Assembly (NCBI GenBank): GCA_024653345.1
Contig: JANLFV010000003.1
Location: 116,646 to 180,645 of the forward strand
Source of the DNA: Candidatus Acetothermia bacterium
GTDB lineage: Bacteria > Bipolaricaulota > Bipolaricaulia > RBG-16-55-9 > JANLFV01
Reading direction: 5' to 3'
Length of the DNA stretch: 64,000 bases
Notes under the pieces: generated by a model
The model's database searches: none
The model's input: only the letters and a program-made list of their open reading frames with translations
Told to the model about the DNA's origin: nothing
Program-made: the position numbers and the translations under genes
Part shown: positions 8,623-17,490 of the stretch, in pieces
Position numbering within the stretch: position 1 is the first letter of the stretch
Layout: each line of letters begins with the position of its first letter

Positions 8623-9131
8623 TATTGCCGATCCTCCTTCCTCCGCGGCCGGAAATACTTGATGTCCGTGATCGCCCCTTCTCGCTCGGCTTGGGGCTTC
8701 CAGACCGGCTCGACCTCCATCCCGATGTAGAGCTTCTCGGGCGCGACCTCCCCGAAGTAGTGCATGATCCCGCAGCCCTCGCTCGCCCCGTCGAAGGCCA
8801 GCACTCCCACGAGGATCGGCTTCGCTATCCGATTGGCGTCCGTGTCGATGTAGGAGATGCTGTAGGTCTGGATCGTCCCCGTCCCGGGAAGATAGACCCA
8901 CTCATCGGTCGGGCGGAAGCACCTCTCGCAGAACATCCTCGGGGGGACGAGGACCCGCCCGCAGCCGTTGCACCTCCGGGCGAGGACCCTCCCCTCTTTC
9001 AATTCCTCGAGGAACCGGCCCGTCGCCGGCCCGGCGGACCAGGCATAGCGGGCCTTCGGCCGGGCGACGACATGCGGCACGCGCTCTGCCTCTTCCCTGG
9101 AGAGCTTCCTCCCTCTGGGCTGGCTGATCAT
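8622..9131 (-). CDS. DUF35 OB-fold/rubredoxin-like acyl-CoA-associated protein (first copy)
   Basis: 169 residues. The zinc-ribbon cysteines CNGCG and CERCF precede an OB-fold that ends MEVEPVWKPQAEREGAITDIKY. An N-terminal extension of about 35 residues is not present in the second copy. It is 3 bases downstream of the thiolase-like gene and overlaps the second DUF35 gene. By analogy with archaeal acetoacetyl-CoA thiolase/HMG-CoA synthase it should bridge CoA between partner enzymes. Two thiolase-like and two DUF35 genes together suggest matched pairs. Confidence 0.88.
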   Translation of the reverse strand: MISQPRGRKLSREEAERVPHVVARPKARYAWSAGPATGRFLEELKEGRVLARRCNGCGRVLVPPRMFCERCFRPTDEWVYLPGTGTIQTYSISYIDTDANRIAKPILVGVLAFDGASEGCGIMHYFGEVAPEKLYIGMEVEPVWKPQAEREGAITDIKYFRPRRKEDRQ

Positions 9132-9134
9132 TCT

Positions 9135-10301
9135 CTACCTCCTTCGCATCACTAGGACGCTGCTGAACTGCATCAGGTCCCCCCAGGCCTGGCAGACCCC
9201 GGTCACGGGGTCGTTCCTCACCTGGCGCTTCCCGGCCTTCCTCGCGAGCTGCCAGTAGATCTCTCCAACCTTGATCCCCATCGTCGCGGCGATCGGGTTC
9301 CCCACCCCGAGCAAGCCCCCGCTCGGGCAGACTGGGAGCCTGCCATCCCGCTGGGTCACCCCCTCCCGGGTCAAGATGGCCGCCTCGCCCGGCTCGCAGA
9401 GCAAGAGCCCCTCCATGTGCTGGAGCTCCTTGTAGTTGAAGGGGTCATATGGCTCGGCTATATGGATCTCTTTCTTGGGGTCCTTGATCCCGGCCATCCT
9501 GTAGGCCTGATCCGCGGCCCGGGCCAAAAACTTCGGGAAGGCCAGGTCACGGTTGGTCCACATCGTGGTGTCGATGCACCACCCGACCCCGTCGATGGTC
9601 ACGATCCGGTCAGGGCAGATCTCCCTGGCCACATCGAGGCTGGCCAGGACCAAGGCGCTCGCCCCGTCCGAGGGGGGGCTGATGTCGAGCCTCCGGACCG
9701 GCAGGGCCATCGGCTCGGAGTTCAGGACATCTTCGACCGTGATCTTCGGATCGGCGAGCTGGGCGCAGGGGTGGTCGACGGCGTTCCTTTTATTCTTGAC
9801 CGAGACGAGGGCGATGTCCTCCTTCCGCACATTGTATTTGTGCATGTAGCGTTGCATCTCCATCGCGAAGATCCAGACCAGATTCGGCCGGAGCGGCCGG
9901 TCCAGGATCGGGTCCCAGATGTGGGCGAAGACCGACTGGGCGTGAGGCCTCGCGCTCGACATCTTCTCCTCGTTCACCACCAGGACCGTGTCGAACATCC
10001 CCGAGGCGATGTGCCACCAGCCCGCGATCGGGGTCATCACCGCCGTCCCGCCGCCGGTGTAGACCCGCATGTAGGGCTTATTCGCCCCGCCGGCCCCGTC
10101 GAGGAGGTTCTCCCCCTTCTTGTGGATCCCGTCGAACGCGTCCGGCGCGGTCCCCATGATCACCGCATCGATCTCTTGCAACGAGAGGCCGGCCTCGTCC
10201 AGGGCCTGCTTGGCCGCCTCCCAGCATAGTTCCTTCCCCGTCTCCATCATGCGCGAGGCGAAGAGGGTCATCCCTGCCCCGACTACCGCTACTTCCTTCA
10301 T
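9135..10301 (-). CDS. Thiolase-like protein lacking catalytic Cys and His (A)
   Basis: 388 residues with thiolase superfamily fold, closest in form to SCP-x/acetyl-CoA acetyltransferase-like proteins that pair with DUF35. The nucleophile region, normally ACASG, reads YTGGGTA (about 81-87), so the Cys is absent. The C-terminal GGxxxxGHPxGATG motif reads GGLLGVGNPIAATMG, with Asn for His. A cysteine just before it (VCPSGG) replaces the usual Asn. The remaining scaffold, including ELQHMEGLLL and the N-terminal VAVVGAGMT, is well kept. It overlaps the next thiolase-like gene by four bases. It is either non-catalytic or uses different residues. Confidence 0.82.
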   Translation of the reverse strand: MKEVAVVGAGMTLFASRMMETGKELCWEAAKQALDEAGLSLQEIDAVIMGTAPDAFDGIHKKGENLLDGAGGANKPYMRVYTGGGTAVMTPIAGWWHIASGMFDTVLVVNEEKMSSARPHAQSVFAHIWDPILDRPLRPNLVWIFAMEMQRYMHKYNVRKEDIALVSVKNKRNAVDHPCAQLADPKITVEDVLNSEPMALPVRRLDISPPSDGASALVLASLDVAREICPDRIVTIDGVGWCIDTTMWTNRDLAFPKFLARAADQAYRMAGIKDPKKEIHIAEPYDPFNYKELQHMEGLLLCEPGEAAILTREGVTQRDGRLPVCPSGGLLGVGNPIAATMGIKVGEIYWQLARKAGKRQVRNDPVTGVCQAWGDLMQFSSVLVMRRR

Positions 10302-11449
10302 GCTTCCCTCCTGAAGATGGCAACTGCGCCGCTCCCGTGGGGGAGGCCCCGCCAGGACATGGCGAGCCCGACCTCCGGGTCTGGCAGCTGGCGTGCTCCG
10401 GCCTCGCCCCGCAATTGTAGGATAATCTCGAGCGCCCGCTGGAGCCCCCCGGCCTCGACCGCGTCCCCCATCCCGAGCGAGCCCCCGCTCAGGTTCACCG
10501 GGAGCTGGCCGTCGAGGTCGAAGGCCCCCTCTAAGAGGAGCTGGCCGGCCTCGCCCGGGCGGGCGAGCCCCAGGGCCTCGAGGTGCTGCAGCTCCTTGTA
10601 GGCGAAGCGGTCATCGACCTCCGCCAGGTCGATCTCTTGTATGGGGTTGGTGATCCCGGCCTGGGCGTATGCCAGCTCCGCCGCCAGGCGGGCGTAGCGC
10701 GCATCGGGGAGGCGCGTTCCTACCCACGGCGATTCGGACGACCAGCCGATCCCCTCGAGTAACACGGCCTTGTCCGTCAAGCGCCGGGCCAGCTCGCCCT
10801 CGGCCAGCACGAGGACGATCGCGCCGTCGACGAGCGGGGCGATCTCCAGCTTCTTCAGCGGAGCGAAGAGGTAGGGCGAGGAGAGCACATCCTCGCGGGC
10901 GATCGCCGCCCCGTAGGGTGCGAGCGGATTCCGGAGCGCGTTCCACTTGTTCTTCACCGCTACGGCGGCGCACTCCTCTTCCGTCGTCCCGGTCCAGGCG
11001 AGATACTCCCGCATCTCCAGCCCCGCGAGGTAATGAGGGTGCCCCCCGAGCGGGGCCTCATAGATCGGGTCGAAGGCCAGCATCAGGACATCCTCGTAGG
11101 TCAACAGGTCCGAGATCTTGCTGTGAGCCTCCACGACGACGATGTCGAACAGGCCGGTCTTGATCTGCATGTAGGCGTTCGCCAGGCCCAAGAGCCCGTC
11201 GCCGGCGACGGTGTGCATCAGGCGAAGGGCCGCGCCGAGCTGGTCGGGCGTGAACTCGTCGAAGATCGAAAAGCCCTCCCAGTAGTCCTCGGCGCAGGTG
11301 ATGAAGCTCTGGACATCCTTGCGCGGGTCGATCCCCGCGTCGGCATAGGCCCGGGTGGCCGCCTCAAACATCAGCTCTTTCCAGCTCAGGTCCGGGGTGA
11401 CCGGGCTGAAGCTGGTGTAGCCGATGCCGACTATCGAGACCTCTCTCAT
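10298..11449 (-). CDS. Thiolase-like protein lacking catalytic Cys and His (B)
   Basis: 383 residues, paralogous to the adjacent thiolase-like protein A. The nucleophile loop reads TVAGDG rather than CASG, and the C-terminal motif is GGSLGMGDAVEAGG, with Asp where His is catalytic. The conserved ELQHLEALGLARPGEAGQL segment confirms the alignment. Both members of the pair have lost the same two residues, which argues for a conserved altered function rather than random decay. Upstream AAGGAGG precedes the ATG. It probably forms a hetero-oligomer with A and the DUF35 proteins. Confidence 0.82.
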   Translation of the reverse strand: MREVSIVGIGYTSFSPVTPDLSWKELMFEAATRAYADAGIDPRKDVQSFITCAEDYWEGFSIFDEFTPDQLGAALRLMHTVAGDGLLGLANAYMQIKTGLFDIVVVEAHSKISDLLTYEDVLMLAFDPIYEAPLGGHPHYLAGLEMREYLAWTGTTEEECAAVAVKNKWNALRNPLAPYGAAIAREDVLSSPYLFAPLKKLEIAPLVDGAIVLVLAEGELARRLTDKAVLLEGIGWSSESPWVGTRLPDARYARLAAELAYAQAGITNPIQEIDLAEVDDRFAYKELQHLEALGLARPGEAGQLLLEGAFDLDGQLPVNLSGGSLGMGDAVEAGGLQRALEIILQLRGEAGARQLPDPEVGLAMSWRGLPHGSGAVAIFRREA

Positions 11450-11464
11450 ACATGGACCTCCTTC

Positions 11465-11962
11465 TTACAGGGTGAACTTGGAAAAGGCCGGGAGGAGCGC
11501 GGCCGTGAGGGCCGTGCCCCAGAGGGCCCCCGCGATCACGTCCGAAAGATAGTGCTCGCGCACGTAGATCCGGGACAGGCCGACGAAGGCCGCCGTGAGG
11601 TAGACGGCCAGCTGGCCCCAGAGCAGCGGGTAGAAGTAGGCCACGAGGAAGGCGATGCTGAACGAGATCGAGCTGTGGCCTGAGGGGAAGGAGTAGCGTT
11701 CGAGCACCAGCGAGCGGAGGGAGCTCTGGAAGGGGACAGGGCGAGGGCGCTTGAAGCAGAGCTTGAGGAGGGTGTAGGTGATGACATTGATGATCGTCAC
11801 CCCCACACCGATCAGGACATACCGGCGGTCCGCCTCCCCGCGGAGCATCAGGAGGAGGGCCAGTCCGCCCCAGAGGTAGCCGTCCCCGAGGTAGGTAGCG
11901 CCAGTGAACAGGGGCGAGAGCGGGGCGAGGAGCCTGCTCCCGCTGATCTTCTCCAGGCTCAC
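11465..11962 (-). CDS. PAP2-family membrane phosphatase
   Basis: 165 residues from GTG at 11962. The three phosphatase motifs are intact: KLCFKRPRP, FPSGHSS and SRIYVREHYLSD. Four or five hydrophobic segments make it an integral membrane lipid phosphatase, of the type that dephosphorylates undecaprenyl pyrophosphate or phosphatidate. The frame stays open upstream, and the peptide ADWDR just before the GTG looks like family sequence, so the true start may lie 10-20 codons upstream at a non-ATG codon. It sits between the dehydratase-like gene and the thiolase-like genes, an unusual neighbour. Confidence 0.85.
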   Translation of the reverse strand: MSLEKISGSRLLAPLSPLFTGATYLGDGYLWGGLALLLMLRGEADRRYVLIGVGVTIINVITYTLLKLCFKRPRPVPFQSSLRSLVLERYSFPSGHSSISFSIAFLVAYFYPLLWGQLAVYLTAAFVGLSRIYVREHYLSDVIAGALWGTALTAALLPAFSKFTL

Positions 11963-12024
11963 CCGGTCCCAATCGGCGAGCCGGGCCGCCAGCGACCTAA
12001 CGCGGCTAGCGAGCTTGGGAATGG

Positions 12025-13281
12025 CTATGGCGATCGCCCCCGCGCGGCTGAGGCGGCGAACCGCCGCGCCTGGAAGATGAACGCCTCGAGCCTGGTCTTC
12101 AAGTTCGTCTGCTTCTGCCCGTCGAAGGTGAGGTTGAGCCAGGGGATGTTCCCGTGGTCCTTCCGGACCAGCGTCGAGACCGCGCTCACCATCGTCCCCG
12201 GCATGCAGGAGAACGGGAGGGTGTTGATGATCCCCGCCGCCCCCTTGGCGATGTAGTCCACGGCCTTCCCGATGTCGAGGACCGGCTCGCCGCGGTAGAC
12301 CTCCTTGACGTAGGGGTCGCTGTTCCTGATGAGCTGGCTCACCGGGGGCTCACGCAGCTCGGGCGGGGCCAGAAACCCCGCGAACCGCTGGCCCACCTCC
12401 TTCTCGCCGTGGTGCTGCCAGAGGTCCTCGATCCAGGTGTTGATCAGCTTGAGGAACTCCTTCCGCTCCCGGGTGTCCTGGATCTTCTTCCGGTTCGTGT
12501 AGTAGAGCCACTCGCAGACCGGGGCCACGCGGACCTCCCCGCCCAACCCCTCGACCAGCCTGATGATCTCGGAGTTCCCATAATCGTTGGCGCGGATGTA
12601 GATCTCCCCCACGACCCCGATCTTGGGGCGCTCCTCCTCGCGGACGGGGATCTCCCCGAAGCGGGCCACGCTCTCCCCAAGGCTCAGGAGGAGCCGCTTC
12701 CGCCCGCCAGTCCCCAGGGCTTCTTGAAGCGAGCGGAGCGACTCTTGATAGATCCGATCGGTCGCGCCCGGCTCGAGCTCATACGGGCGGGTCTTCCAGA
12801 GGAGCTTCTGGAGGAGATCGACCGCCAGCAGCCCATACCAGGTGCACTTGCGGAACTCCCGCCCCAGGTCTTGGATGGTGTAGGAGTCGTAGGACTCGAC
12901 CGAGATGATGTCGATGTCATAGCCGAGGGAGGAGAGGATCAGCTTCTGCACATTGTAGTATTGCCCGAAGCGGCAGGGGCCGCAGGAGGTGGGCATGAAG
13001 AGCGCGGCCTTCTGGGGGTCGAAGCCGGGGGATTCGAGGAGTTTCAAGAATTCGCCGGTGGTGAGGATGAACGGGAGGCACTCCCCGCCGCTGGCATAGC
13101 GGCGGCCGTAGGCCAGGGTCTTCTCGTCATGCGGCGGGAGGACCTTCCCCTCGATCCCGCACCAGGCGAGCGCCCCCACGATCACATGGGCGTGGTCGCA
13201 CATGTAGGGGAGAAAGACCGTCTTCTTCCGATCGAACCCCCGCTTAGCCGTCGGGGCGACCTCGATCCGCTTCAGCGCCAT
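12025..13281 (-). CDS. 2-hydroxyacyl-CoA dehydratase-related protein (C-terminal half of large activase family)
   Basis: 418 residues from the ATG at 13281, which overlaps the stop of the upstream gene (TGATG). Conserved cysteines occur in FLPYMCDHAH, GGECLPF, TSCGPCRFGQYY and CMPGTM, the pattern of the dehydratase-like module that corresponds to the C-terminal third of the ~1400-residue CoA-substrate-specific enzyme activases. The preceding gene supplies the first 1002 residues, so the usual single polypeptide is split here. The cysteines likely bind an Fe-S cluster. The substrate is unknown. Confidence 0.8.
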   Translation of the reverse strand: MALKRIEVAPTAKRGFDRKKTVFLPYMCDHAHVIVGALAWCGIEGKVLPPHDEKTLAYGRRYASGGECLPFILTTGEFLKLLESPGFDPQKAALFMPTSCGPCRFGQYYNVQKLILSSLGYDIDIISVESYDSYTIQDLGREFRKCTWYGLLAVDLLQKLLWKTRPYELEPGATDRIYQESLRSLQEALGTGGRKRLLLSLGESVARFGEIPVREEERPKIGVVGEIYIRANDYGNSEIIRLVEGLGGEVRVAPVCEWLYYTNRKKIQDTRERKEFLKLINTWIEDLWQHHGEKEVGQRFAGFLAPPELREPPVSQLIRNSDPYVKEVYRGEPVLDIGKAVDYIAKGAAGIINTLPFSCMPGTMVSAVSTLVRKDHGNIPWLNLTFDGQKQTNLKTRLEAFIFQARRFAASAARGRSP

Positions 13282-16200
13282 CACTCGACCTCCACTCCCG
13301 CCGGGGCGACCGCCCGAGCGAGCGCAACATGGGAGAGCGAGTCGAGGTAGGCCTCGAGGCGCGTGAGAAGGCCCGCATCGCCGGAGTGCTCGTCCAACTC
13401 CAGGAAGAGGAGCGGCTCGTCCCCCAAGATGTGGCGGACATGGTGGATGATGAAGGAGTCCGGGCCGCACATGAAGTGCGAGAGATAGACCGCATGGAGG
13501 TAGGGCGTCCTCTTCACGATCTCCGCGGCGCACAAGATCCGCTTCCCGCAGTTCCAGTGGACAGCGGAGAACGGCCTCCAGTCCACCTCCTCCAGGGGGA
13601 GGAAGTCCAGGGGGATCGGGAGCGCGCCCATCTCGCGGAGCTTGGCCGGGACATCGAGGTTGAGCCCCCGGTCGCAGCCATTGTAGGACCGCGCGAGGAG
13701 GACGACCCCGCGCCGCTGCGGCCCGAGCTCGTCAAGCATCTCTTGGCCTCGCTTCCGGCAGCCGCGCTCGAACGCGCGCTGAGCCGCCCAAGCCCGGGCG
13801 ATCGCCTCCTCGACGCGCGCCCCGCGCCCGCCCAGGCGCCTCCCCAGCTCGGCCAGCTCCAGGCGAAGCTTCCTCGGCTGATAGAAGTGGAACGGCTCCT
13901 CGATCACGGGGATGGAGCGGGAGGCAAAGTCGAACTGCCCGTTCGCGACATAAGGCATCCCCTGGATCAGCGGGCAGTTGTGGTTCACTTGGGTGGTGAG
14001 CCCAGGGAAGTCGGCGTCGATCATCGCCGGGAGGAAGAGATAATCGAGCTTCTGCTCGAGCAGGGCCTTCACATGGCCGTGGACGACCTTTGAGGGGAGA
14101 CAGGCGAGGGCCATGGCCCCCTGGACCGAGGCCTTCAGCAGCTCCCGGTCGGTCTGGGGCGAGACGAGGACCTCGTAGCCCAGCGCGAGGAAGAACTCTC
14201 GCCAGAAGGGGAGCTTCTCCCAGAAGAGCAATGCCCGTGGCACGCCGATCCGCCCCTGCTTCCTCCCCCGCGGCTCATAGCTGAGGAGGCCGTCGTAGTC
14301 CTCGTTCTTCCCCCAGAGGAGCCGCTCGCGCTCCTCGAACAGGTCGGGAATCTCCGGATGAGCCCGCCGGCGCTGGAGCTCGTCGAACTTCCCGCAACGG
14401 GAGCCGTAGAAGAGCGGCGGCCCGTCGCGGAACTTCACCTGCTTGATCTCGCAGACATTGGCGCAGGCGCGGCAGGTGAAGTGCGAGACCTCATAATTCC
14501 TGTCCAGATCGAACCCGCGGAAGGCGGTCCTCTTGCCTTCCCCGTTCCCGTTCTCCATCTGCTCCCGGACGAGCAGGGCCATCCCGTAAGCGCCGGTCAC
14601 ATCGTGATGGGGCGGGACGAGGACCTCCTTCCCCGTCAACTCCTGGAAGGCGGCCAGCACGGCCTTGTTGTGGGCCACCCCGCCCTGGAAGAGGATCCGC
14701 TCCCCGATCTTCCGGTTTCCTACCACGCGGTTGAGGTAGTTGTAGGCGATGGAGTAGGCCAGGCCAGCCACGAGCTCCTCCTTCGAGGAGCCGCGCTGCT
14801 GGTGATGGATCAGGTCGGACTCCATGAAGACGGTGCACCGCTCGCCGAGCGGCGCGGGCGCGGGGCAGCGGAGGGCAATCTCGGAGAATCGCTCGATGGG
14901 GATGCTCAGCCTCCCCGACTGCTCTTCCAGGAAGGAGCCGGTCCCGGCGGCGCAGGCCTTGTTCATGGCGAAGTCGATGATCGCCCCGTTCTTCAGGCGG
15001 ATGAACTTCGAGTCCTGGCCGCCGATCTCGAAGACCGTATCCACCTCGGGGTCGATGACCACCGCCGCGGTCGCCTGAGCGGTGATCTCGTTCTTCACCA
15101 GATCGGCCCCGACGAGCCGACCGATCAACTCCCGCCCCGAGCCGGTCGTCCCCGCGCCGATGACCACCAGCTTCCCGCCGGTCTCGGAGTCGAGGATCTT
15201 CAGCCCCCGCCGGACCGCGAGCAAGGGGTCGCCACCAGTCCGGAGATAGACCCGCCCGAGCATCCGCCCCTCGCGGTCGATCGCCACGAGGTTGGTGGAG
15301 ATGCTCCCGACATCGATCCCCAGGTAGGCCTCGACCGCGGTCTCGCCGTCAAGCGAGCGCTCGGGGAGGACCAACGCGCGGCGGGCCGGCCGGAGGAAGA
15401 GCTGCCGGTGCGCCCCCTCCCGCCCCTCGCGAGCTCGGGCGAGCCTCGCCAGCTCCTCCCGCTTCTCCTCCCAGGGGAAGGCGATCTTGTGGTTGTCCTT
15501 AGCGATCAGCGCTGTCCCGATCGCGGCCATCAGCACCTGATGCTTGGGGATGATCAGCTCGCCCGGCTCGAGCTCGAGGACCTGCTCGAAGGCCCGGACC
15601 ATCCCGGGGTTCCTCGAGACGCCCCCTTGGAAGACGATCGGCCTGTTGAACTCCCTCCCCCGGCCGATGTCGCTCCGGAAGTTCCTTGCCAGGGCGAGGC
15701 AGAGCCCGGCCACGATCTCCTTGGTCTCAACCCCCACCTGCTGGAGATGGATGATGTCGGACTTGGCGAAGACGGCGCACCGGCCGGCGATATAGGGCGG
15801 GTTCTTCGACTCGAGGGCCAGTTTGGAGAACTCCTCGATGCTCATCCCCAGCCGGGCCGCCTGCTGGTCCAAGAAGGAGCCGGTCCCCGCGGCGCACTGG
15901 GTGTTGAGGGAGAAGTCGACTAGGACGGTCTCCTCCCCGCGCCGCTCCAGGATGAGGAGTTTCGAGTCCTGGCCGCCGATCTCGATCACCGTGCGTGCCT
16001 CGGGATGGAACCTGTTGATCGCCCTCACCTGGGCGATCAGCTCGTTCATGTGGATCCCCCCGAGCAGTTGCGCGAAGAGCTCGCCCCCGGAGCCGCTTGT
16101 GCCGAGGCCGACCACCAGCTCGGCGGGCAGGCAGGTGAAGAGGTCGTCCAGGATGGTGATGACCGTCGAGAGCGGGGTGCCGTGCGAGCGGCAGTAATAG

Positions 16201-16289
16201 TCCCGCAAGAGCTCACCGTGGCGGTCGAGGGCCACGACCTTGACGGTGACCGAACCGACATCGATCCCGAGGTAGAACTGGTCACTCAT
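13281..16289 (-). CDS. Acyl-CoA dehydratase activase, tandem BadF/BcrA/HgdC domains plus DUF2229
   Basis: 1002 residues from the ATG at 16289 (MSDQFYLGIDVGS), chosen over an upstream GTG because AGGAG spacing fits. Two ASKHA ATPase domains follow each other: YLGIDVGSVTVK (about 6) and YLGIDVGSISTN (about 322). Each carries the two Fe-S cysteines of HgdC-type activases (C132 in CAAGTGSF and C171 in GRCAVF; C446 and C485 likewise). From about 650 comes the DUF2229 region (RIGVPRALLFWEKLPFW). Known relatives use ATP to drive electrons to a 2-hydroxyacyl-CoA dehydratase or benzoyl-CoA reductase-type partner; here the partner module is the next gene. Oxygen-sensitive chemistry, so the host is anaerobic. 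Confidence 0.88.
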   Translation of the reverse strand: MSDQFYLGIDVGSVTVKVVALDRHGELLRDYYCRSHGTPLSTVITILDDLFTCLPAELVVGLGTSGSGGELFAQLLGGIHMNELIAQVRAINRFHPEARTVIEIGGQDSKLLILERRGEETVLVDFSLNTQCAAGTGSFLDQQAARLGMSIEEFSKLALESKNPPYIAGRCAVFAKSDIIHLQQVGVETKEIVAGLCLALARNFRSDIGRGREFNRPIVFQGGVSRNPGMVRAFEQVLELEPGELIIPKHQVLMAAIGTALIAKDNHKIAFPWEEKREELARLARAREGREGAHRQLFLRPARRALVLPERSLDGETAVEAYLGIDVGSISTNLVAIDREGRMLGRVYLRTGGDPLLAVRRGLKILDSETGGKLVVIGAGTTGSGRELIGRLVGADLVKNEITAQATAAVVIDPEVDTVFEIGGQDSKFIRLKNGAIIDFAMNKACAAGTGSFLEEQSGRLSIPIERFSEIALRCPAPAPLGERCTVFMESDLIHHQQRGSSKEELVAGLAYSIAYNYLNRVVGNRKIGERILFQGGVAHNKAVLAAFQELTGKEVLVPPHHDVTGAYGMALLVREQMENGNGEGKRTAFRGFDLDRNYEVSHFTCRACANVCEIKQVKFRDGPPLFYGSRCGKFDELQRRRAHPEIPDLFEERERLLWGKNEDYDGLLSYEPRGRKQGRIGVPRALLFWEKLPFWREFFLALGYEVLVSPQTDRELLKASVQGAMALACLPSKVVHGHVKALLEQKLDYLFLPAMIDADFPGLTTQVNHNCPLIQGMPYVANGQFDFASRSIPVIEEPFHFYQPRKLRLELAELGRRLGGRGARVEEAIARAWAAQRAFERGCRKRGQEMLDELGPQRRGVVLLARSYNGCDRGLNLDVPAKLREMGALPIPLDFLPLEEVDWRPFSAVHWNCGKRILCAAEIVKRTPYLHAVYLSHFMCGPDSFIIHHVRHILGDEPLLFLELDEHSGDAGLLTRLEAYLDSLSHVALARAVAPAGVEVE

Positions 16290-16313
16290 TATCCGAGGCA
16301 CTCCTGTTGCAGA

Positions 16314-16342
16314 AGTCTAGCATGAAACACTGCCGAGATCAA
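16314..16342 (-). promoter_or_regulatory. Promoter of activase-thiolase operon
   Basis: Minus-strand TTGATC (16337-16342), 17 bases, then TAGACT (16314-16319), about 25 bases upstream of the activase start. The eight genes from here down to meaB have gaps of at most about 60 bases, mostly overlaps, and could be one transcript. Confidence 0.55.
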
Positions 16343-17490
16343 CCGCTCTGTTGCCCGATCCTCTCCCCGCTCACCTGACGATAGATCGAGAGGAGCCTCT
16401 GGGTCGAGGCTCGGGCGCTCCGGGCCGCGGCCCACCTCCGGCCAGCCTCCCCGAGCCGCTCCCGCTCCCGCTCGTCCTCGAGGAGGCTGAGGCAGGCCCG
16501 GGCGAACTCCTCCTCGTCCTCGCCCACTAAGAGGCCCGTCTCGCTGGGCGTGACGACATCGAGGACGCCCATCGCGCCCACGGCCACCGGGGGAAGGCCG
16601 GCCATCATCGCCTCGACCAGCACCAGCCCCTGGGTCTCGGTCTTCGAGGCGAAGACGAAGAGCGTGGCCTGCTTGTAGAGGTCGATCAGCCGCTCCCGCG
16701 GGAGATAGCCGGTGAAGATCACGCTCTCTCGCAGGCCCAACTCAGCCGCGTAGCCCTCCAGCTCGTGGCGATAGGGCCCGTCCCCAGCGATGATCAGCCG
16801 GGCCTGAGGGCGGTCCTGCAAGAGCCGCTTGTAAGCCCGCAGGAGGAACCAGAGGTTCTTCTCCATCCCCAGCCGGCCGACATAGAGGAGGAGGTCCTGA
16901 TCAGGCAGGCCGAGGGCCGCGCGCACATCCCAGGCCGGCTGGCGGGCGAACTCCTCCTCGTCCACCCCGAAGGGGAGGGCGAAGATCGGCCTGGTGATCC
17001 CGTATTTCCGGAGCTCCTCCGCCATCTGCTCCGAGGGGGCGATGACCGCGTCGCACCTGTTGCAGAACGCCCGGCTCATCTCCTCCGTCATCCTGCGGGA
17101 GGGCCGGATCGGCCAAGGGAGGTAGCGCCGGTATTCGGCGTAGAAGGTGTGGTAGGTGTGGACATGGGGGATGGAGTATCTCTTCGAGGCCCAGAGGGCT
17201 AGCAGGCCGAGGGAGAACGGGTCGTGCGAGTGGATGATCTCGAGCCCCGAGATGGCCCTGAGCGCCCGCCGATTGTAGGGGAGCGCCACCCGGCGCCCCT
17301 TGTAAAAGATGAAGTTCCAGGAGGGGAAGCGGTAGGCCTCCGCGGCCACGCTTCCCTGCTCCGGATGGGTCGGGGCGAAGACGGTCACCTCGTGGCCCTC
17401 CCGGCGAAGCTCCCGCTCCATCAGCCGGACAACGCTGACCACGCCGTTGATCTCCGGGAGGTAGGTGTCGGTGAAGATCCCGATCTTCAT
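16339..17490 (-). CDS. Glycosyltransferase family 4
   Basis: 383 residues, GT-B fold. The N-terminus MKIGIFTDTYLPEINGVV and the HSHDPFSLG and HTYHTFYAEY segments match GT4 enzymes that add sugars to diacylglycerol or phosphatidylinositol. The donor-binding region has YVGRLGMEKN and FVFASKTETQGLVLVEAMMAG with the EX7E-type glutamates. The start overlaps the stop of the upstream glycosyltransferase by four bases. No signal peptide; likely a cytoplasmic peripheral membrane enzyme. Confidence 0.87.
   Translation of the reverse strand: MKIGIFTDTYLPEINGVVSVVRLMERELRREGHEVTVFAPTHPEQGSVAAEAYRFPSWNFIFYKGRRVALPYNRRALRAISGLEIIHSHDPFSLGLLALWASKRYSIPHVHTYHTFYAEYRRYLPWPIRPSRRMTEEMSRAFCNRCDAVIAPSEQMAEELRKYGITRPIFALPFGVDEEEFARQPAWDVRAALGLPDQDLLLYVGRLGMEKNLWFLLRAYKRLLQDRPQARLIIAGDGPYRHELEGYAAELGLRESVIFTGYLPRERLIDLYKQATLFVFASKTETQGLVLVEAMMAGLPPVAVGAMGVLDVVTPSETGLLVGEDEEEFARACLSLLEDERERERLGEAGRRWAAARSARASTQRLLSIYRQVSGERIGQQSG

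Noticed and set aside
12025-13281. Frameshift explanation for the split activase
   Set aside because: The second gene has its own ATG in a tight TGATG overlap and reads from a plausible N-terminus, so a natural split is more likely than a lesion.
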